From contig NZ_VIGW01000005.1 of the NCBI RefSeq assembly GCF_007858435.1, positions 1-64,000 of the forward strand: a DNA stretch of 64,000 bases. Direction: 5' to 3'. The stretch's first letter is position 1, and each line of letters opens with the position of its first letter. Under the pieces are notes generated by a model. The model ran no database searches, had not been told where the DNA came from, and worked only from the letters and a program-made list of their open reading frames with translations. This DNA comes from Tsukamurella asaccharolytica. Lineage in GTDB: Bacteria > Actinomycetota > Actinomycetes > Mycobacteriales > Mycobacteriaceae. Made by a program: the position numbers and the translations under genes. Below, piece after piece: positions 55,665 through 64,000 of the stretch.

Positions 55665-56978
55665 GTGCTTTCGGCCCTAGTCCCGATCTTCCGGACCCCG
55701 GAGTTGCGGCGGAAGATCCTGATCGTCCTGGGCATCCTCGTGCTCTACCGGTTCGGCGCGACGCTGCCGTCGCCCGGTGTGAACTTCGGGACGATCACCG
55801 AGTGTGTCGACAAGGCCACCAGCGGCGACAGCGGCCAGGTGTACTCGCTGATCAACATGTTCTCCGGCGGCGCGCTGCTGCAGCTGTCGGTGTTCGCGAT
55901 CGGCATCATGCCGTACATCACCGCGTCGATCATCGTCCAGCTGCTGATGGTGGTCATCCCGCGCTTCGAGACCCTGCGTAAGGAGGGTCAGGCCGGCCAG
56001 GCGAAGATCACGCAGTACACGCGCTACCTCACGGTGGCACTGGCGCTGCTGCAGGCCACCGCGATCGTCGCGATGGCCTCGCGCGGCAACCTGCTGCCCG
56101 ACTGCCCCGGCATCCTCGCCGACAACGGCATCTTCTCGCTGTCCGTCATCGTCGTCACCATGACCGCCGGCGCCATCCTCGTGATGTGGTTCGGTGAGCT
56201 GATCACCGAGCGCGGCATCGGCAACGGCATGTCGCTGCTCATCTTCGCCAGCATCGCCTCGCGCCTGCCCGCCGACGGCCAGCAGATCCTGCAGAGCCAG
56301 GGCGGCCTCACCTTCGGCCTCGTCTGCTTCGCGGTCCTCCTGATCCTCGTGGCCGTCGTCTTCGTCGAGCAGGGCCAGCGCCGCATCCCGGTGCAGTACG
56401 CCAAGCGCATGGTCGGCCGCAAGATGTACGGCGGCTCGTCGACCTACCTGCCGCTCAAGGTGAACACCGCCGGCGTCATCCCGGTCATCTTCGCCTCGTC
56501 GCTGCTGTACCTCCCGCAGCTGGTGATCCAGCTCGTCGCCAGCGGTTCGACGGCCGGCTGGGTGCAGTGGATCCAGACGAACCTGGTGAACCCGGGCAGC
56601 ACCTGGCACATCGTCCTCTACTTCGCCCTGATCATCTTCTTCACCTACTTCTACGTCGCGATCACCTTCAATCCGGAGGAGCGCGCCGACGAGATGAAGA
56701 AGTTCGGCGGCTTCATCCCGGGCATCCGTCCCGGCAAGCCGACCGCCGACTACCTGAACTACGTGCTGCAGCGGATCACCCTGCCCGGTTCGCTCTACCT
56801 CGGCATCATCGCGATCCTCCCGAACCTGTTCATCGAACTCACCGGTAGCGGCTCGACCATGAGTAACCTGCCGTTCGGCGGCACGATGGTCCTCATCATC
56901 GTGGTCGTGGCGCTCGATACGACGAAGCAGATCGAGAGTCAGTTGATGCAACGTAACTACGAAGGATTCCTCAAGTGA
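55665..56978 (+). CDS. secY: protein translocase subunit SecY
   Basis: 437 residues, ten predicted membrane helices. Channel of the Sec translocon. [20 protein letters not shown] at the N-terminus, [20 protein letters not shown], and [20 protein letters not shown] in cytoplasmic loop 5 are diagnostic. The GTG at 55665 follows AGGAGG at ideal distance. GTGA overlap with adk. Confidence 0.98.
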   Translation: MLSALVPIFRTPELRRKILIVLGILVLYRFGATLPSPGVNFGTITECVDKATSGDSGQVYSLINMFSGGALLQLSVFAIGIMPYITASIIVQLLMVVIPRFETLRKEGQAGQAKITQYTRYLTVALALLQATAIVAMASRGNLLPDCPGILADNGIFSLSVIVVTMTAGAILVMWFGELITERGIGNGMSLLIFASIASRLPADGQQILQSQGGLTFGLVCFAVLLILVAVVFVEQGQRRIPVQYAKRMVGRKMYGGSSTYLPLKVNTAGVIPVIFASSLLYLPQLVIQLVASGSTAGWVQWIQTNLVNPGSTWHIVLYFALIIFFTYFYVAITFNPEERADEMKKFGGFIPGIRPGKPTADYLNYVLQRITLPGSLYLGIIAILPNLFIELTGSGSTMSNLPFGGTMVLIIVVVALDTTKQIESQLMQRNYEGFLK

Positions 56979-57520
56979 GACTGGTTATTCTCGGCCCTCC
57001 CGGGGCGGGCAAGGGTACGCAGGCCGAACGGCTGTCCGAGAAGTACGGGATTCCGCACATCTCGACGGGTGACCTGTTCCGCGCGAATATCAGCGAGGGC
57101 ACCTCGCTGGGCGTCGAGGCCAAGAGGTACATGGACGCGGGCGAGCTCGTCCCGTCGAAGGTCACCGTCGACATGGTGCGCTCGCGCCTGGCGGAGCCGG
57201 ACGCGACGAACGGCTTCATCCTCGACGGTTTCCCGCGCGCCACGGAGCAGGCGGATGCGCTCGCCGAGATCCTGGCCGAGCACGGGCAGAAGCTCGACGC
57301 CGTCGTCTCCTTCGACGTCCCCGAGGACACCGTCGTCGAGCGGATGCTCGCCCGCGGCCGCGCGGACGACACCGAAGAGGTCATCCGCAACCGGCTGCAC
57401 GTGTACGAGAACCAGACCGCGCCGCTGCTGGCGTACTACGGCGACTTCGTCACGCACATCGACGCCGCCGGCACCGTCGACGAGGTCTTCGGCCGCGTCA
57501 TCGCTCAGCTCGACAAGTGA
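56975..57520 (+). CDS. adk: adenylate kinase
   Basis: 181 residues, the short actinobacterial form without the zinc lid. Interconverts AMP, ADP and ATP. P-loop GPPGAGKGT at 7-15, [17 protein letters not shown] and lid [15 protein letters not shown] are present. Coupled to secY and map by four-base overlaps. Confidence 0.97.
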   Translation: MRLVILGPPGAGKGTQAERLSEKYGIPHISTGDLFRANISEGTSLGVEAKRYMDAGELVPSKVTVDMVRSRLAEPDATNGFILDGFPRATEQADALAEILAEHGQKLDAVVSFDVPEDTVVERMLARGRADDTEEVIRNRLHVYENQTAPLLAYYGDFVTHIDAAGTVDEVFGRVIAQLDK

Positions 57521-58311
57521 GTCGTTTCCGCCGTAAGAAGACCGTGCCCTTCCGCTCCGCGGGGGAGCTCGACGCGATGGCCGCCGCGGGCGCCGTCGTG
57601 GGCCGCGCGCTCGTCGCGGTCCGCGACGCCGCCCGCGTCGGCGTTTCGACCTTCGAACTCGACGAGGTGGCCGAGACGGTGATCCGCGAGGCGGGCGCCG
57701 TCCCGTCGTTCAAGGGCTACCACGGCTTCCCGGGCTCGATCTGCTCCTCCGTCAACGAGGTCGTCGTCCACGGCATCCCGGACCGCGCGACGGTGCTGGC
57801 GGAGGGCGACCTGGTCTCGATCGACTGCGGCGCGATCCTCGACGGCTGGCACGGCGACTCGGCGTGGACGTTCGGCGTGGGCGAGCTGTCCGCCGCGGAC
57901 CAGGACCTCTCGGAGGCCACGCGCCTCGCGATGGAGGCCGGTATCGCCGCCATGCTCGACGGCAACCGCCTCACCGACGTCTCGCACGCCATCGAGACCG
58001 CCACGTACGCACAGGCCGCGCGCCTGGGCCGCGACCTCGCGATCGTCGACGGCTACGGCGGCCACGGCATCGGCCGCGAGATGCACATGGAACCCTTCCT
58101 CGCCAACGAGGGCGACCCGGGCAAGGGCCCACTGCTCGTCATCGGGTCGACCCTCGCGATCGAGCCGATGCTCACCCTCGGCACCCCCGATACCTCCGTC
58201 CTCGAGGACGACTGGACCGTCGTCACGGACGACGGTGCCCGCGCCGCCCACTGGGAGCACACCGTCGCCGTCACCGCCGACGGCCCCCGCATCCTTACTC
58301 CACGGCCGTAG
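57517..58311 (+). CDS. map: type I methionine aminopeptidase
   Basis: 264 residues. Removes initiator Met from nascent proteins. Metal ligands appear in order: Asp in VSIDCGA, Asp in HGDSAWT, His in GYGGHGIG, Glu in AIEPMLTLG, Glu in [11 protein letters not shown] start overlapping the adk stop. Its end overlaps the convergent Sel1-type gene by 17 bases. Confidence 0.96.
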   Translation: MSRFRRKKTVPFRSAGELDAMAAAGAVVGRALVAVRDAARVGVSTFELDEVAETVIREAGAVPSFKGYHGFPGSICSSVNEVVVHGIPDRATVLAEGDLVSIDCGAILDGWHGDSAWTFGVGELSAADQDLSEATRLAMEAGIAAMLDGNRLTDVSHAIETATYAQAARLGRDLAIVDGYGGHGIGREMHMEPFLANEGDPGKGPLLVIGSTLAIEPMLTLGTPDTSVLEDDWTVVTDDGARAAHWEHTVAVTADGPRILTPRP

Positions 58312-59242
58312 AGGGGCGCAACGGGATCCAGATCAAGTCCATCCGATCGAGCCGATCCTGGACGACGTCCTCGCCTAATACGCGAACAGCCGCCCAGAGG
58401 TGCGCGTTCGCCGCAAGGGGCTGGGGGTGGCCAACGTCGCCACGGAGTAGCATGACGCCCGCGGAGAAGGATGCCTCACCGTGTGGAACGGGAGTCGACG
58501 ATGCTGCCTTGAGGTACCAGTTGAGCGACTGCTCCGGATCCCTGGGCAAGCCGCGGTCCCCCAGGCCGTAGAACGCTCCGAAATTGTGCATTGCGCGAAC
58601 ACTGCCGAGCTCGGCGGCACGCTGTAACCATCGGATTCCAAGATCGTCGTTGCGCACCACGCCGCACTCCCCGGTCAGGAAGTGCAGCGCCAGCTGGAAT
58701 GCGGCGTCCGCATCGTTGCGATCGGCCGCCTCGCGGAAGTACTCCATCGCCGCCTCGAGGTTGCGCGAGACGCCGAATCCTTCCTGCGTCAGTAGCCCCT
58801 GCATGAAGAGTGCACCTGTCTGGCCCGGATCCTGGTCGGTGATGCTCCTTAGACGGGCCCATGCCTCACTGGCGAGATCTGTCCGACCCGAATGGTAGAT
58901 CGTCTCGACAACCATGATGGATCCATCCCGGTGGCCGAGAGTGTCGGCCCGACGGAAAGCGTCCAGGGCGTTGTCGATGTGCCTCTCTATCAGTCTCGAC
59001 CTCCAGGTCCCGCCAGCCCGATAGAGCGTGCCCAGTTCGATGAAGGCATCGGACATGCCGTGCGCTCCGGAGATTTCGAGAGCCTCGATCAGCTTCTTGC
59101 CAGCGTCCGGTCCGATGGCGGAGGCCAGCTCCGGAACTTCCGCCGATTCTGCCGAGAACTCCATTGCGGCGTTGAGAAGCGAAGTCGGATCGGTGTCCGG
59201 TGCGCTGAGAAGCGAAAGCAAGTTGGCATAGCTAGTGAACAT
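58295..59242 (-). CDS. Sel1-repeat protein
   Basis: 315 residues. Several Sel1-type (TPR-like) repeats are visible in the middle and C-terminus: [52 protein letters not shown]. Such alpha-solenoids mediate protein contacts; the partner is unknown. No signal peptide. Base composition is clearly less GC-rich than adjacent genes, and the gene sits between map and a MerR regulator, suggesting recent acquisition. Confidence 0.82.
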   Translation of the reverse strand: MFTSYANLLSLLSAPDTDPTSLLNAAMEFSAESAEVPELASAIGPDAGKKLIEALEISGAHGMSDAFIELGTLYRAGGTWRSRLIERHIDNALDAFRRADTLGHRDGSIMVVETIYHSGRTDLASEAWARLRSITDQDPGQTGALFMQGLLTQEGFGVSRNLEAAMEYFREAADRNDADAAFQLALHFLTGECGVVRNDDLGIRWLQRAAELGSVRAMHNFGAFYGLGDRGLPRDPEQSLNWYLKAASSTPVPHGEASFSAGVMLLRGDVGHPQPLAANAHLWAAVRVLGEDVVQDRLDRMDLIWIPLRPSTAVE

Positions 59243-59310
59243 GGATATAGGTTACTGGCCTGAAGATTGTGGAGCCGAAGCGTGGTGGTGCGTTGTTCTA
59301 CGAGAATGGC

Positions 59311-59333
59311 TTGACCCTCACGCCGCGTGAGGG
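59311..59333 (+). promoter_or_regulatory. MerR/TipA-type operator with -35 box
   Basis: TTGACC (59311-59316) overlaps the perfect palindrome CCCTCACGCCGCGTGAGGG (59315-59333). This is the arrangement bound by MerR-family activators of the TipA/Mta group within a long-spacer promoter. It lies 15 bp before the GTG of the MerR gene, suggesting autoregulation. Confidence 0.65.
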
Positions 59334-59348
59334 AACAAGGTGGTGGAT

Positions 59349-60122
59349 GTGAACGAACGGAAGTCCTTCCACACCGTCGGCACGATCGCGCGGATGACCG
59401 GCGTCAGCGTGCGCACCCTGCACCACTACGACGAGATCGGTCTCGTCGTCCCGTCGGGGCGCACGTCGGCCGGCTACCGCGTCTACGACGACGCCGACGT
59501 CGAGCGCCTGCATCAGGTGCTCACGTACCGCGAGCTGGGCTTTCCGCTCGAGCAGATAGCGACCCTGCTCGACGATCCGTCCGCCGATGCCGTGGCGCAT
59601 CTGGAGCAGCAGCACAAGCTGCTGTCCGAGCGGATCGACCGTTTGCACCGGATGGTCGCGGCTGTGGAGGACATGATGAACAGCAAGAAGCAGGGCATCC
59701 AGCTGACCGCCGAGGAGCAGACGGAGATCTTCGGGGACGATTGGCCGGGCGAGGAGTACGCCGAGGAGGCCGAGCAGCGCTGGGGAGACACCGACGCCTG
59801 GAAGCAGAGCAAACAGCGCGAGGCCGCCTTCACCAAGGACGACTGGAAGGCGATCAAGGCCGACACGGACGCCCTCGAGGCGGCCCTGGCGGACGGCCTG
59901 GCGCGGGGCGTGGCCCCCGGCTCCGAGGAGGGCAACGCCCTCGCCGAGCGGCACCGGGCGAGCATCGAGAAGTTCTACGACTGCGACTACCCGATGCAGG
60001 TCTGCCTCGCGCAGATGTACCTCGCCGACGAGCGCTTCACGAAGCACTACGAGGATGTCGCGCCGGGCCTGGCCCAGTACGTGCACGACGTCATCGTCGC
60101 CAACGCGGAGCAGCACCGGTGA
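59349..60122 (+). CDS. MerR-family regulator, TipA-like
   Basis: 257 residues. The N-terminal MerR DNA-binding domain (TVGTIARMTGVSVRTLHHYD, then LTYRELGFPLEQIATLL) leads to a coiled coil and a TipAS antibiotic-recognition domain (about 120-257: YDCDYPMQVCLAQMYLADER). TipA proteins are turned on by covalently or tightly bound drugs such as thiopeptides. Starts at 59340 and 59349 are both open. I use GTG 59349 because AAGGTGG lies five bases upstream and the operator leaves little room otherwise. Confidence 0.88.
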   Translation: MNERKSFHTVGTIARMTGVSVRTLHHYDEIGLVVPSGRTSAGYRVYDDADVERLHQVLTYRELGFPLEQIATLLDDPSADAVAHLEQQHKLLSERIDRLHRMVAAVEDMMNSKKQGIQLTAEEQTEIFGDDWPGEEYAEEAEQRWGDTDAWKQSKQREAAFTKDDWKAIKADTDALEAALADGLARGVAPGSEEGNALAERHRASIEKFYDCDYPMQVCLAQMYLADERFTKHYEDVAPGLAQYVHDVIVANAEQHR

Positions 60123-60188
60123 TCCCGGGCCGCTCGGGGGCGCTCGCGAACCCCTGAGCGGTCCGAACCGTCGCGCTAGCCTGGTCCT

Positions 60189-60860
60189 GTGGACTGGTTG
60201 AACTACTGGTGGCTCATCTTCGTGTTCGGCGGCTCGATCAGCGCTGCGGTCAAGGGGGCGTCGGCGTGGAACGAACGGCGCGCGAACCGGCGCCTGGAGA
60301 AGTTCCGCATCAAACAGGAGACGAAGGTCGCGCTGGCCACCGCGCAGGGCATGGGCCGGGTGGACGCGGCGCAGGTGCAGCGGGAGCTCGAGCGCGCGGC
60401 CGCCGAACACGACGCCGTCGACACCCGCTGGTTCGGCTACGAGACCGACCTCGCGACCATCCTCGATCACCCGATGATGGTCGACATGCGGGAGCCGCTG
60501 ACCGTCGACTTCCACAAGGCCAAACGCCGGGCCGACCTGCTCCGCCCGGAGGGGCCCGACGGTGCCACCGCCGCGGACGTCGAGCAGTACCGCGACGCGG
60601 TGCACGCCTACGCCGCGGCCTTCGACGTCGCCGAGCAGGAGGCCAAGCGGCGGCGCCGCGGCGACTTCTCGCCGCTGGAGCAGGAGCGCCTCGCGAAGGC
60701 GCAGCGCCTGCTGGCCGTCGCGCTCGACGGTTCCGCCACCGGCCCGGAGCGCCAGCAGGCCTACCAGCGCGCCCGCGCCGAGCTGGACGGCCTCATCGAT
60801 CTGCCGCGATCCGCCACCGTCGCGCTGGAGAACCAGGTCCGCGCGGCTCTGGAACGGTAG
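60189..60860 (+). CDS. membrane-anchored coiled-coil hypothetical protein
   Basis: 223 residues, function unknown. One N-terminal helix (WLNYWWLIFVFGGSISAAV) anchors a long charged helical region rich in Glu, Arg and Ala. The outline resembles phage-shock or stress-type scaffold proteins but no family is recognised. GTG start. Confidence 0.72.
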   Translation: MDWLNYWWLIFVFGGSISAAVKGASAWNERRANRRLEKFRIKQETKVALATAQGMGRVDAAQVQRELERAAAEHDAVDTRWFGYETDLATILDHPMMVDMREPLTVDFHKAKRRADLLRPEGPDGATAADVEQYRDAVHAYAAAFDVAEQEAKRRRRGDFSPLEQERLAKAQRLLAVALDGSATGPERQQAYQRARAELDGLIDLPRSATVALENQVRAALER

Positions 60861-60866
60861 CCGGGG

Positions 60867-61001
60867 CTACGGCCAGATCAGGGTCGTGGCGACGCCGATT
60901 CGTGTAGGTACCCCGTGCGCGGAACCGGGCGTGATGCCGAGCGCATCGCGCAACTGCTTGGGGACCAGGATGCGCCCCGCCGAATCGACCGTCGCCTCCA
61001 T
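60867..61001 (-). pseudogene. AbrB/SpoVT-type antitoxin fragment
   Basis: 44 residues. EATVDSAGRILVPKQLRDAL is the swapped-hairpin AbrB domain of VapB/MazE-type antitoxins. Normal proteins continue for 30-40 residues that bind a PIN toxin; here the domain ends in an unrelated ITPGSAHGVPTRIGVATTLI and stops. No toxin gene is adjacent. A short free-standing regulator is the alternative. Confidence 0.6.
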
Positions 61002-61039
61002 AGGGATCACGTCACCAATAAAATCCCACTCCATCCTCG

Positions 61040-61092
61040 GTGCACGACGAAGCGCCCCCGAGTCGTCGACTCGGGGGCGCTTCGTCGTGCAC
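61040..61092. repeat. 53-bp perfect palindrome
   Basis: Arms of 26 bp, beginning GTGCACGACGAAGCG, are perfect complements around one central T at 61066. It lies between the antitoxin fragment and the 3' end of metY. It could terminate metY transcription, though there is no T-run, or be a relic of an inverted duplication. Confidence 0.75.
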
Positions 61093-61200
61093 ACGTCTAC
61101 GTACAGCCGCGCTGCACGGCCGCGGTCCAGGCACCGTCGTCCTGGAGGACGGAACGGACCTGATGTCGCAACCACCGCAGCGCGCGCATCCCGAGGCTCC

Positions 61201-62502
61201 CTAGGACGCGTTCGCCGCGGCTGCGAGGCCCAGCTGCAGGTCGGCGAGGATGTCGTCGATGTGCTCGATGCCGACGGCCAGGCGCACCAGGCCCGGCGTG
61301 ACGCCGGCCTCGAGCTGCTCCTGCTCGGTGAGCTGGCTGTGCGTGGTCGACGCGGGGTGGATCACCAGCGAGCGCACGTCGCCGATGTTCGCGACGTGGC
61401 TGTGCAGCTGCAGCGCGTCGACGAAGGCCTTGCCCGCGGGCACGCCGCCGGCCAGCTCGAAGGCGACGATCGCGCCGGCGCCCCTGGGCAGCAGCTCCTT
61501 CGCACGCTCGTGATACGGCGAGGAGGGCAGCCCGGCGTAGATCACCTCGGTGACGCCGTCCTGGCCCGAGAGGTACTCGGCGACCTTCTGCGTGTTCTCG
61601 ATGTGCCGCTCCACGCGCAGGCTCAGCGTCTCGATGCCCTGCGAGATCAGGAAGGCGTTGAACGGCGAGATCGCGGGACCGAGGTCGCGCAGCAGCTGCA
61701 CCCGCGCCTTCAGCGCGAAGGCGGGCTCGCCGAGGTCGGCGAAGACGACGCCGTGGTACGACGGGTCCGGGGTGGTGAAGTTCGGGTGCCGGCCCTGCGT
61801 CCAATCGAACTTCCCGCCGTCGACGATGACGCCGCCGATCGCCGAGCCGTGGCCGCCGAGGTACTTGGTGGCCGAGTGCACGACGATGTCGGCCCCGTGC
61901 TCGAGGGGGCGCAGCAGGTACGGGGTCGCGACGGTGTTGTCGACGATGAGCGGCACCCCGTTCTCGTGCGCGACGCCGGCGACGCCCGCGACGTCGAGCA
62001 CGTGGCCGCGCGGGTTCGCGATGGTCTCCGCGAAGAAGGCGCGGGTGTTGGGGCGGACGGCCGCGCGCCACTGCTCCAAGTCATCCGGGTTCTCGACGAA
62101 GCTGACCTCGATGCCCAGCTTGGCGAGGGTGTAGTGCAGCAGGTTGTAGGTGCCGCCGTACAGGTACGGGGAGCTGACGATGTGGTCGCCGGACTCCGCC
62201 ACGTTGAGGATCGCGAGGGTCTCGGCCGCCTGGCCCGAGGCCACGAGCAGCGCGGCGACGCCGCCCTCGAGCGCGGCGATCCGCTGCTCGACGGCGTCCT
62301 GCGTCGGATTCATGATGCGGGTGTAGATGTTGCCGGGCTCGGCCAGCCCGAACAGCGCCGCGGCGTGATCGGTGTTGTTGAACGTGTACGACGTGGTCTG
62401 GTAGATCGGCAGTGCACGCGCGTTGGTCGCGCCGTCGGGCGTCTGCCCGGCGTGGATCTGCGTGGTCTCGAAGTGCCAGTTCGGGCTGTCCGGGTTGGTC
62501 AT
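61201..62502 (-). CDS. metY: O-acetylhomoserine aminocarboxypropyltransferase
   Basis: 433 residues. PLP enzyme that joins O-acetylhomoserine with sulfide to homocysteine in methionine synthesis. IYQTTSYTFNNTDHAAALFG, YTRIMNPTQDAVEQRIAALE and the lysine segment VVHSATKYLGGHGSAIGG identify the long (MetY) branch of the Cys/Met family. metX is not adjacent within the window. Divergent from the NUDIX gene with a 74-bp gap and no riboswitch. Confidence 0.94.
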   Translation of the reverse strand: MTNPDSPNWHFETTQIHAGQTPDGATNARALPIYQTTSYTFNNTDHAAALFGLAEPGNIYTRIMNPTQDAVEQRIAALEGGVAALLVASGQAAETLAILNVAESGDHIVSSPYLYGGTYNLLHYTLAKLGIEVSFVENPDDLEQWRAAVRPNTRAFFAETIANPRGHVLDVAGVAGVAHENGVPLIVDNTVATPYLLRPLEHGADIVVHSATKYLGGHGSAIGGVIVDGGKFDWTQGRHPNFTTPDPSYHGVVFADLGEPAFALKARVQLLRDLGPAISPFNAFLISQGIETLSLRVERHIENTQKVAEYLSGQDGVTEVIYAGLPSSPYHERAKELLPRGAGAIVAFELAGGVPAGKAFVDALQLHSHVANIGDVRSLVIHPASTTHSQLTEQEQLEAGVTPGLVRLAVGIEHIDDILADLQLGLAAAANAS

Positions 62503-62576
62503 GGCCCCGATACAAGTGCACCGGTGCCGCAGTGTCCAGGGTTTGACTCATACTGTGGAGAAAGGGAGGGGTGCCC

Positions 62577-63107
62577 GTGGACGAGATCGTCGCGCTGTAC
62601 GACGAGGCCGGGCGTCCGACGGGCGCCGCGCCGCGGTCCCGCGTCCGCGCCGAGAACCTGCGGCACGGCACCACAGGCATCCTCGTCTTCGACTCCGCGG
62701 GACGGATCTACGTGCACCGCCGCACCCCGATCAAGGACGTCTACCCGGGGCTACGCGACTTCTGCGCGGGCGGGGTGCTCCTGGCGGGGGAGGAGCCCGA
62801 CGACGGCGCCGCACGCGAGGCCTTCGAGGAGCTCGGCGTGCACGGGGTCCCGCTGCGGCCCGCCGGGGTGCGCGCCTACGCCGACGCCCTCACCCGATTC
62901 GTCTGCTTCCAGTACGTCTGCACCTACGACGGTGCCGTCGTCCACCAGCCGGAGGAGGTCGAGAGTGGCGCGTGGATGGCGCCGGCCGACCTGCTCGCGG
63001 CGGTCGCCGCGGACCCCGCCGACTTCGTCCCCGACTCGGTCGAACTCGCGTTGCACCTCGTCAGCGGTGGGTGCGGTTCCGGGCAGGATTCGTCGGAGGA
63101 GTCCTGA
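62577..63107 (+). CDS. NUDIX hydrolase (YfcD-like)
   Basis: 176 residues. The Nudix box GVLLAGEEPDDGAAREAFEE is complete and followed by LGV. The start VDEIVALYDEAGRPTGAAPR and FVCFQYVCTYDGAV resemble the YfcD/isopentenyl-diphosphate-isomerase-like NUDIX group. Substrate unknown. I chose GTG 62577 because GGGAGGG lies six bases upstream; GTG 62571 is too close. Confidence 0.9.
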   Translation: MDEIVALYDEAGRPTGAAPRSRVRAENLRHGTTGILVFDSAGRIYVHRRTPIKDVYPGLRDFCAGGVLLAGEEPDDGAAREAFEELGVHGVPLRPAGVRAYADALTRFVCFQYVCTYDGAVVHQPEEVESGAWMAPADLLAAVAADPADFVPDSVELALHLVSGGCGSGQDSSEES

Positions 63108-63112
63108 GCGCG

Positions 63113-63118
63113 TAGAAT
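63113..63118 (+). promoter_or_regulatory. -10 box of infA
   Basis: TAGAAT lies about 95 bp before infA, with a weak TTCGTC 18 bp further upstream inside the end of the NUDIX gene. infA therefore has its own promoter; the leader lacks the GGTTGCCT element of the ribosomal blocks. Confidence 0.5.
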
Positions 63119-63215
63119 AGGTGGGTAGCGCGGCGTTCGGCCGCATGCCCGTCCTCCGACGGAGGGGCACAGGTCGCACACGGCGTCCGCTGAAGACAAC
63201 AGGATCGTGGAGGGT

Positions 63216-63437
63216 ATGGCCAAGAAGGACGGAGCCATCGAGGTGGAGGGCCGCGTCGTCGAGCCGCTCCCCAACGCAATGTTCCGCATCGAGCTGGAGA
63301 ACGGGCACAAGGTGCTCGCCCACATCAGCGGCAAGATGCGGCAGCACTACATTCGTATTCTGCCCGAGGACCGGGTCGTCGTGGAGCTCTCTCCGTACGA
63401 CCTGACGCGCGGGCGCATCGTCTACCGGTACAAGTGA
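63216..63437 (+). CDS. infA: translation initiation factor IF-1
   Basis: 73 residues, an S1/OB-fold protein that occupies the ribosomal A site during initiation. [20 protein letters not shown] and [11 protein letters not shown] are diagnostic. GGAGGG precedes the ATG. A terminator follows at once; the usual rpmJ-rpsM-rpsK-rpsD-rpoA genes are not downstream here. Confidence 0.98.
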   Translation: MAKKDGAIEVEGRVVEPLPNAMFRIELENGHKVLAHISGKMRQHYIRILPEDRVVVELSPYDLTRGRIVYRYK

Positions 63438-63459
63438 CCGCGTAGCGCGCAGGCGGATA

Positions 63460-63495
63460 CGAGAAAGACCCACCCCGCGGGGTGGGTCTTTCTCG
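63460..63495. terminator. terminator after infA
   Basis: CGAGAAAGACCCACCCC, two bases, then the perfect complement ending TTTCTCG: 17 pairs. With A-rich and T-rich ends it can serve both infA and the convergent protease gene. Confidence 0.9.
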
Positions 63496-63507
63496 TGTTC
63501 GGGCTGG

Positions 63508-63588
63508 ACCGCCAGGCGCAGCCCTCCGGGCTATACCGCCAGACGCAGGCCTCCGGGCTATACCGCCAGGCGCAGGCCTCCGGCCTGG
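63508..63588. repeat. three 27-bp tandem repeats at the protease 3' end
   Basis: Near-identical 27-bp units start at 63508, 63535 and 63562 (each begins ACCGCCAG). The copy at 63562 encodes the last residues of the protease on the minus strand; the stop codon lies at 63558-63560, and the two further copies follow it. They look like duplications of the gene's end. Confidence 0.85.
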
Positions 63589-64000
63589 GCGAGGATGAAG
63601 CCCAGGTCCCAGTAGTCGGACACCTCGGAGCCGTCGCGGCCCGGCTCCACCGAGCCGGTGGCGTGAATGCCGAGCGCGGCACCGTCCGACAGGCGGATCA
63701 GCGAGGCGCCGCTGTCGCCGGAGCGGAGCTTGAGATCGGTGCGGAAGCGGTTGTCGGTCACGTCGGTGACGCTGCCGCAGACCCAGCCGCTGGTGCGGCC
63801 CTGGCTGCACACCTTGTCGCCGATCCGGGCCTTGCCGAGCGAGCGCGGCGCGGCCTTACCCAGGCGGTTCACCAGCGGCACGCCCTCCTTGAAGGAGACG
63901 GTGCCCCAGTCGGGGTGCGCGACGTTGGTCGAGACCTCGTGGCCGTCGACCATCGCGGTGGGCGGATTCGAGGACTTCTCGATCTTGCCGACGGAGATGA
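63558..64000 (-). CDS. S1-family serine protease-like protein, N-terminus beyond window
   Basis: At least 147 residues, open to the window edge. Asp in AHPDWGTVSF and Ser in RSGDSGASLIR match the catalytic positions of the protease at 32026-32733, and KVCSQGRTSGWVCGSVTDVT matches its CSQGVSSGWRCGSVVSV. The Ser motif is GDSGAS instead of GDSGGP. The His residue would lie outside. The C-terminus AGGLRLAV falls in a tandem repeat. Confidence 0.82.
   Translation of the reverse strand, partial: ISVGKIEKSSNPPTAMVDGHEVSTNVAHPDWGTVSFKEGVPLVNRLGKAAPRSLGKARIGDKVCSQGRTSGWVCGSVTDVTDNRFRTDLKLRSGDSGASLIRLSDGAALGIHATGSVEPGRDGSEVSDYWDLGFILAQAGGLRLAV

Noticed and set aside
62503-62576. SAM riboswitch before metY
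   Set aside because: Only 74 bp separate metY from the divergent NUDIX gene, and no conserved riboswitch stem is visible.

Overview
The window is chromosomal DNA of a high-GC actinobacterium. The ribosomal, EF-Tu and adenylate kinase proteins, a glycerophosphodiester-type ugpAEBC operon, an LppP/LprE lipoprotein, an alpha-methylacyl-CoA racemase and an MCE protein point to the mycolic-acid bacteria (Mycobacteriales). The gene order suggests something Tsukamurella-like, but that is inference; no rRNA or other species marker is present.

Layout. 0.1-8.1 kb: tRNA-Ala, an ABC ATPase that looks 3'-truncated beside it, a complete ugpAEBC operon, a GT4 glycosyltransferase, a VOC protein, a decayed HNH endonuclease and tRNA-Lys. 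8.2-8.9 kb: a decayed ECF sigma remnant, then tRNA-Glu, -Asp and -Phe with a terminator. 9.1-16.4 kb: single metabolic genes (lipoprotein, fdhD, acyl thioesterase, D-amino-acid oxidase, ABC-2 exporter, DNA glycosylase). 16.7-21.1 kb: the str cluster rpsL-rpsG-fusA-tuf. 21.2-34.4 kb: accessory lipid genes. These include an oxygenase-type reductase and alcohol dehydrogenase diverging from a lower-GC module (TetR, MpaB-type oxygenase, saccharopine-dehydrogenase-like reductase, one lone MCE protein), followed by a Baeyer-Villiger-type monooxygenase, an acyl-CoA racemase, hydrolases and a secreted protease.

34.7-63.4 kb is the S10/spc ribosomal region broken into blocks: rpsJ to rpsQ, rplN to rpsN, rpsH to rplO, secY-adk-map, and infA alone. 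Non-ribosomal genes sit between the blocks. Between rpsQ and rplN lie two paralogous lipoproteins, a DEAD-box helicase and a four-gene translationally coupled operon: a DUF559-type nuclease, a double winged-helix protein, a 1095-residue protein with two P-loop domains (ORC/AAA-like plus HerA-like), and a small membrane protein. This nuclease-HerA operon is the best candidate here for an undescribed system and looks like a defence or DNA-processing module. Between rpsN and rpsH lie a GH5-type glycosidase, an OsmC protein and a DoxX-like fragment.

Regulation visible in the sequence: the rpsJ, rplN and rpsH promoters each carry GGTTGCCT exactly five bases after the -10 box. Three 18-bp-spaced GTGAC-N5-GTCAC-type palindromes precede the tetR gene. 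A perfect TGTGA-N6-TCACA (CRP/GlxR-type) site precedes a DUF5313 gene, and a perfect 19-bp palindrome overlaps the promoter of a TipA-like MerR gene. Strong hairpin terminators close most blocks.
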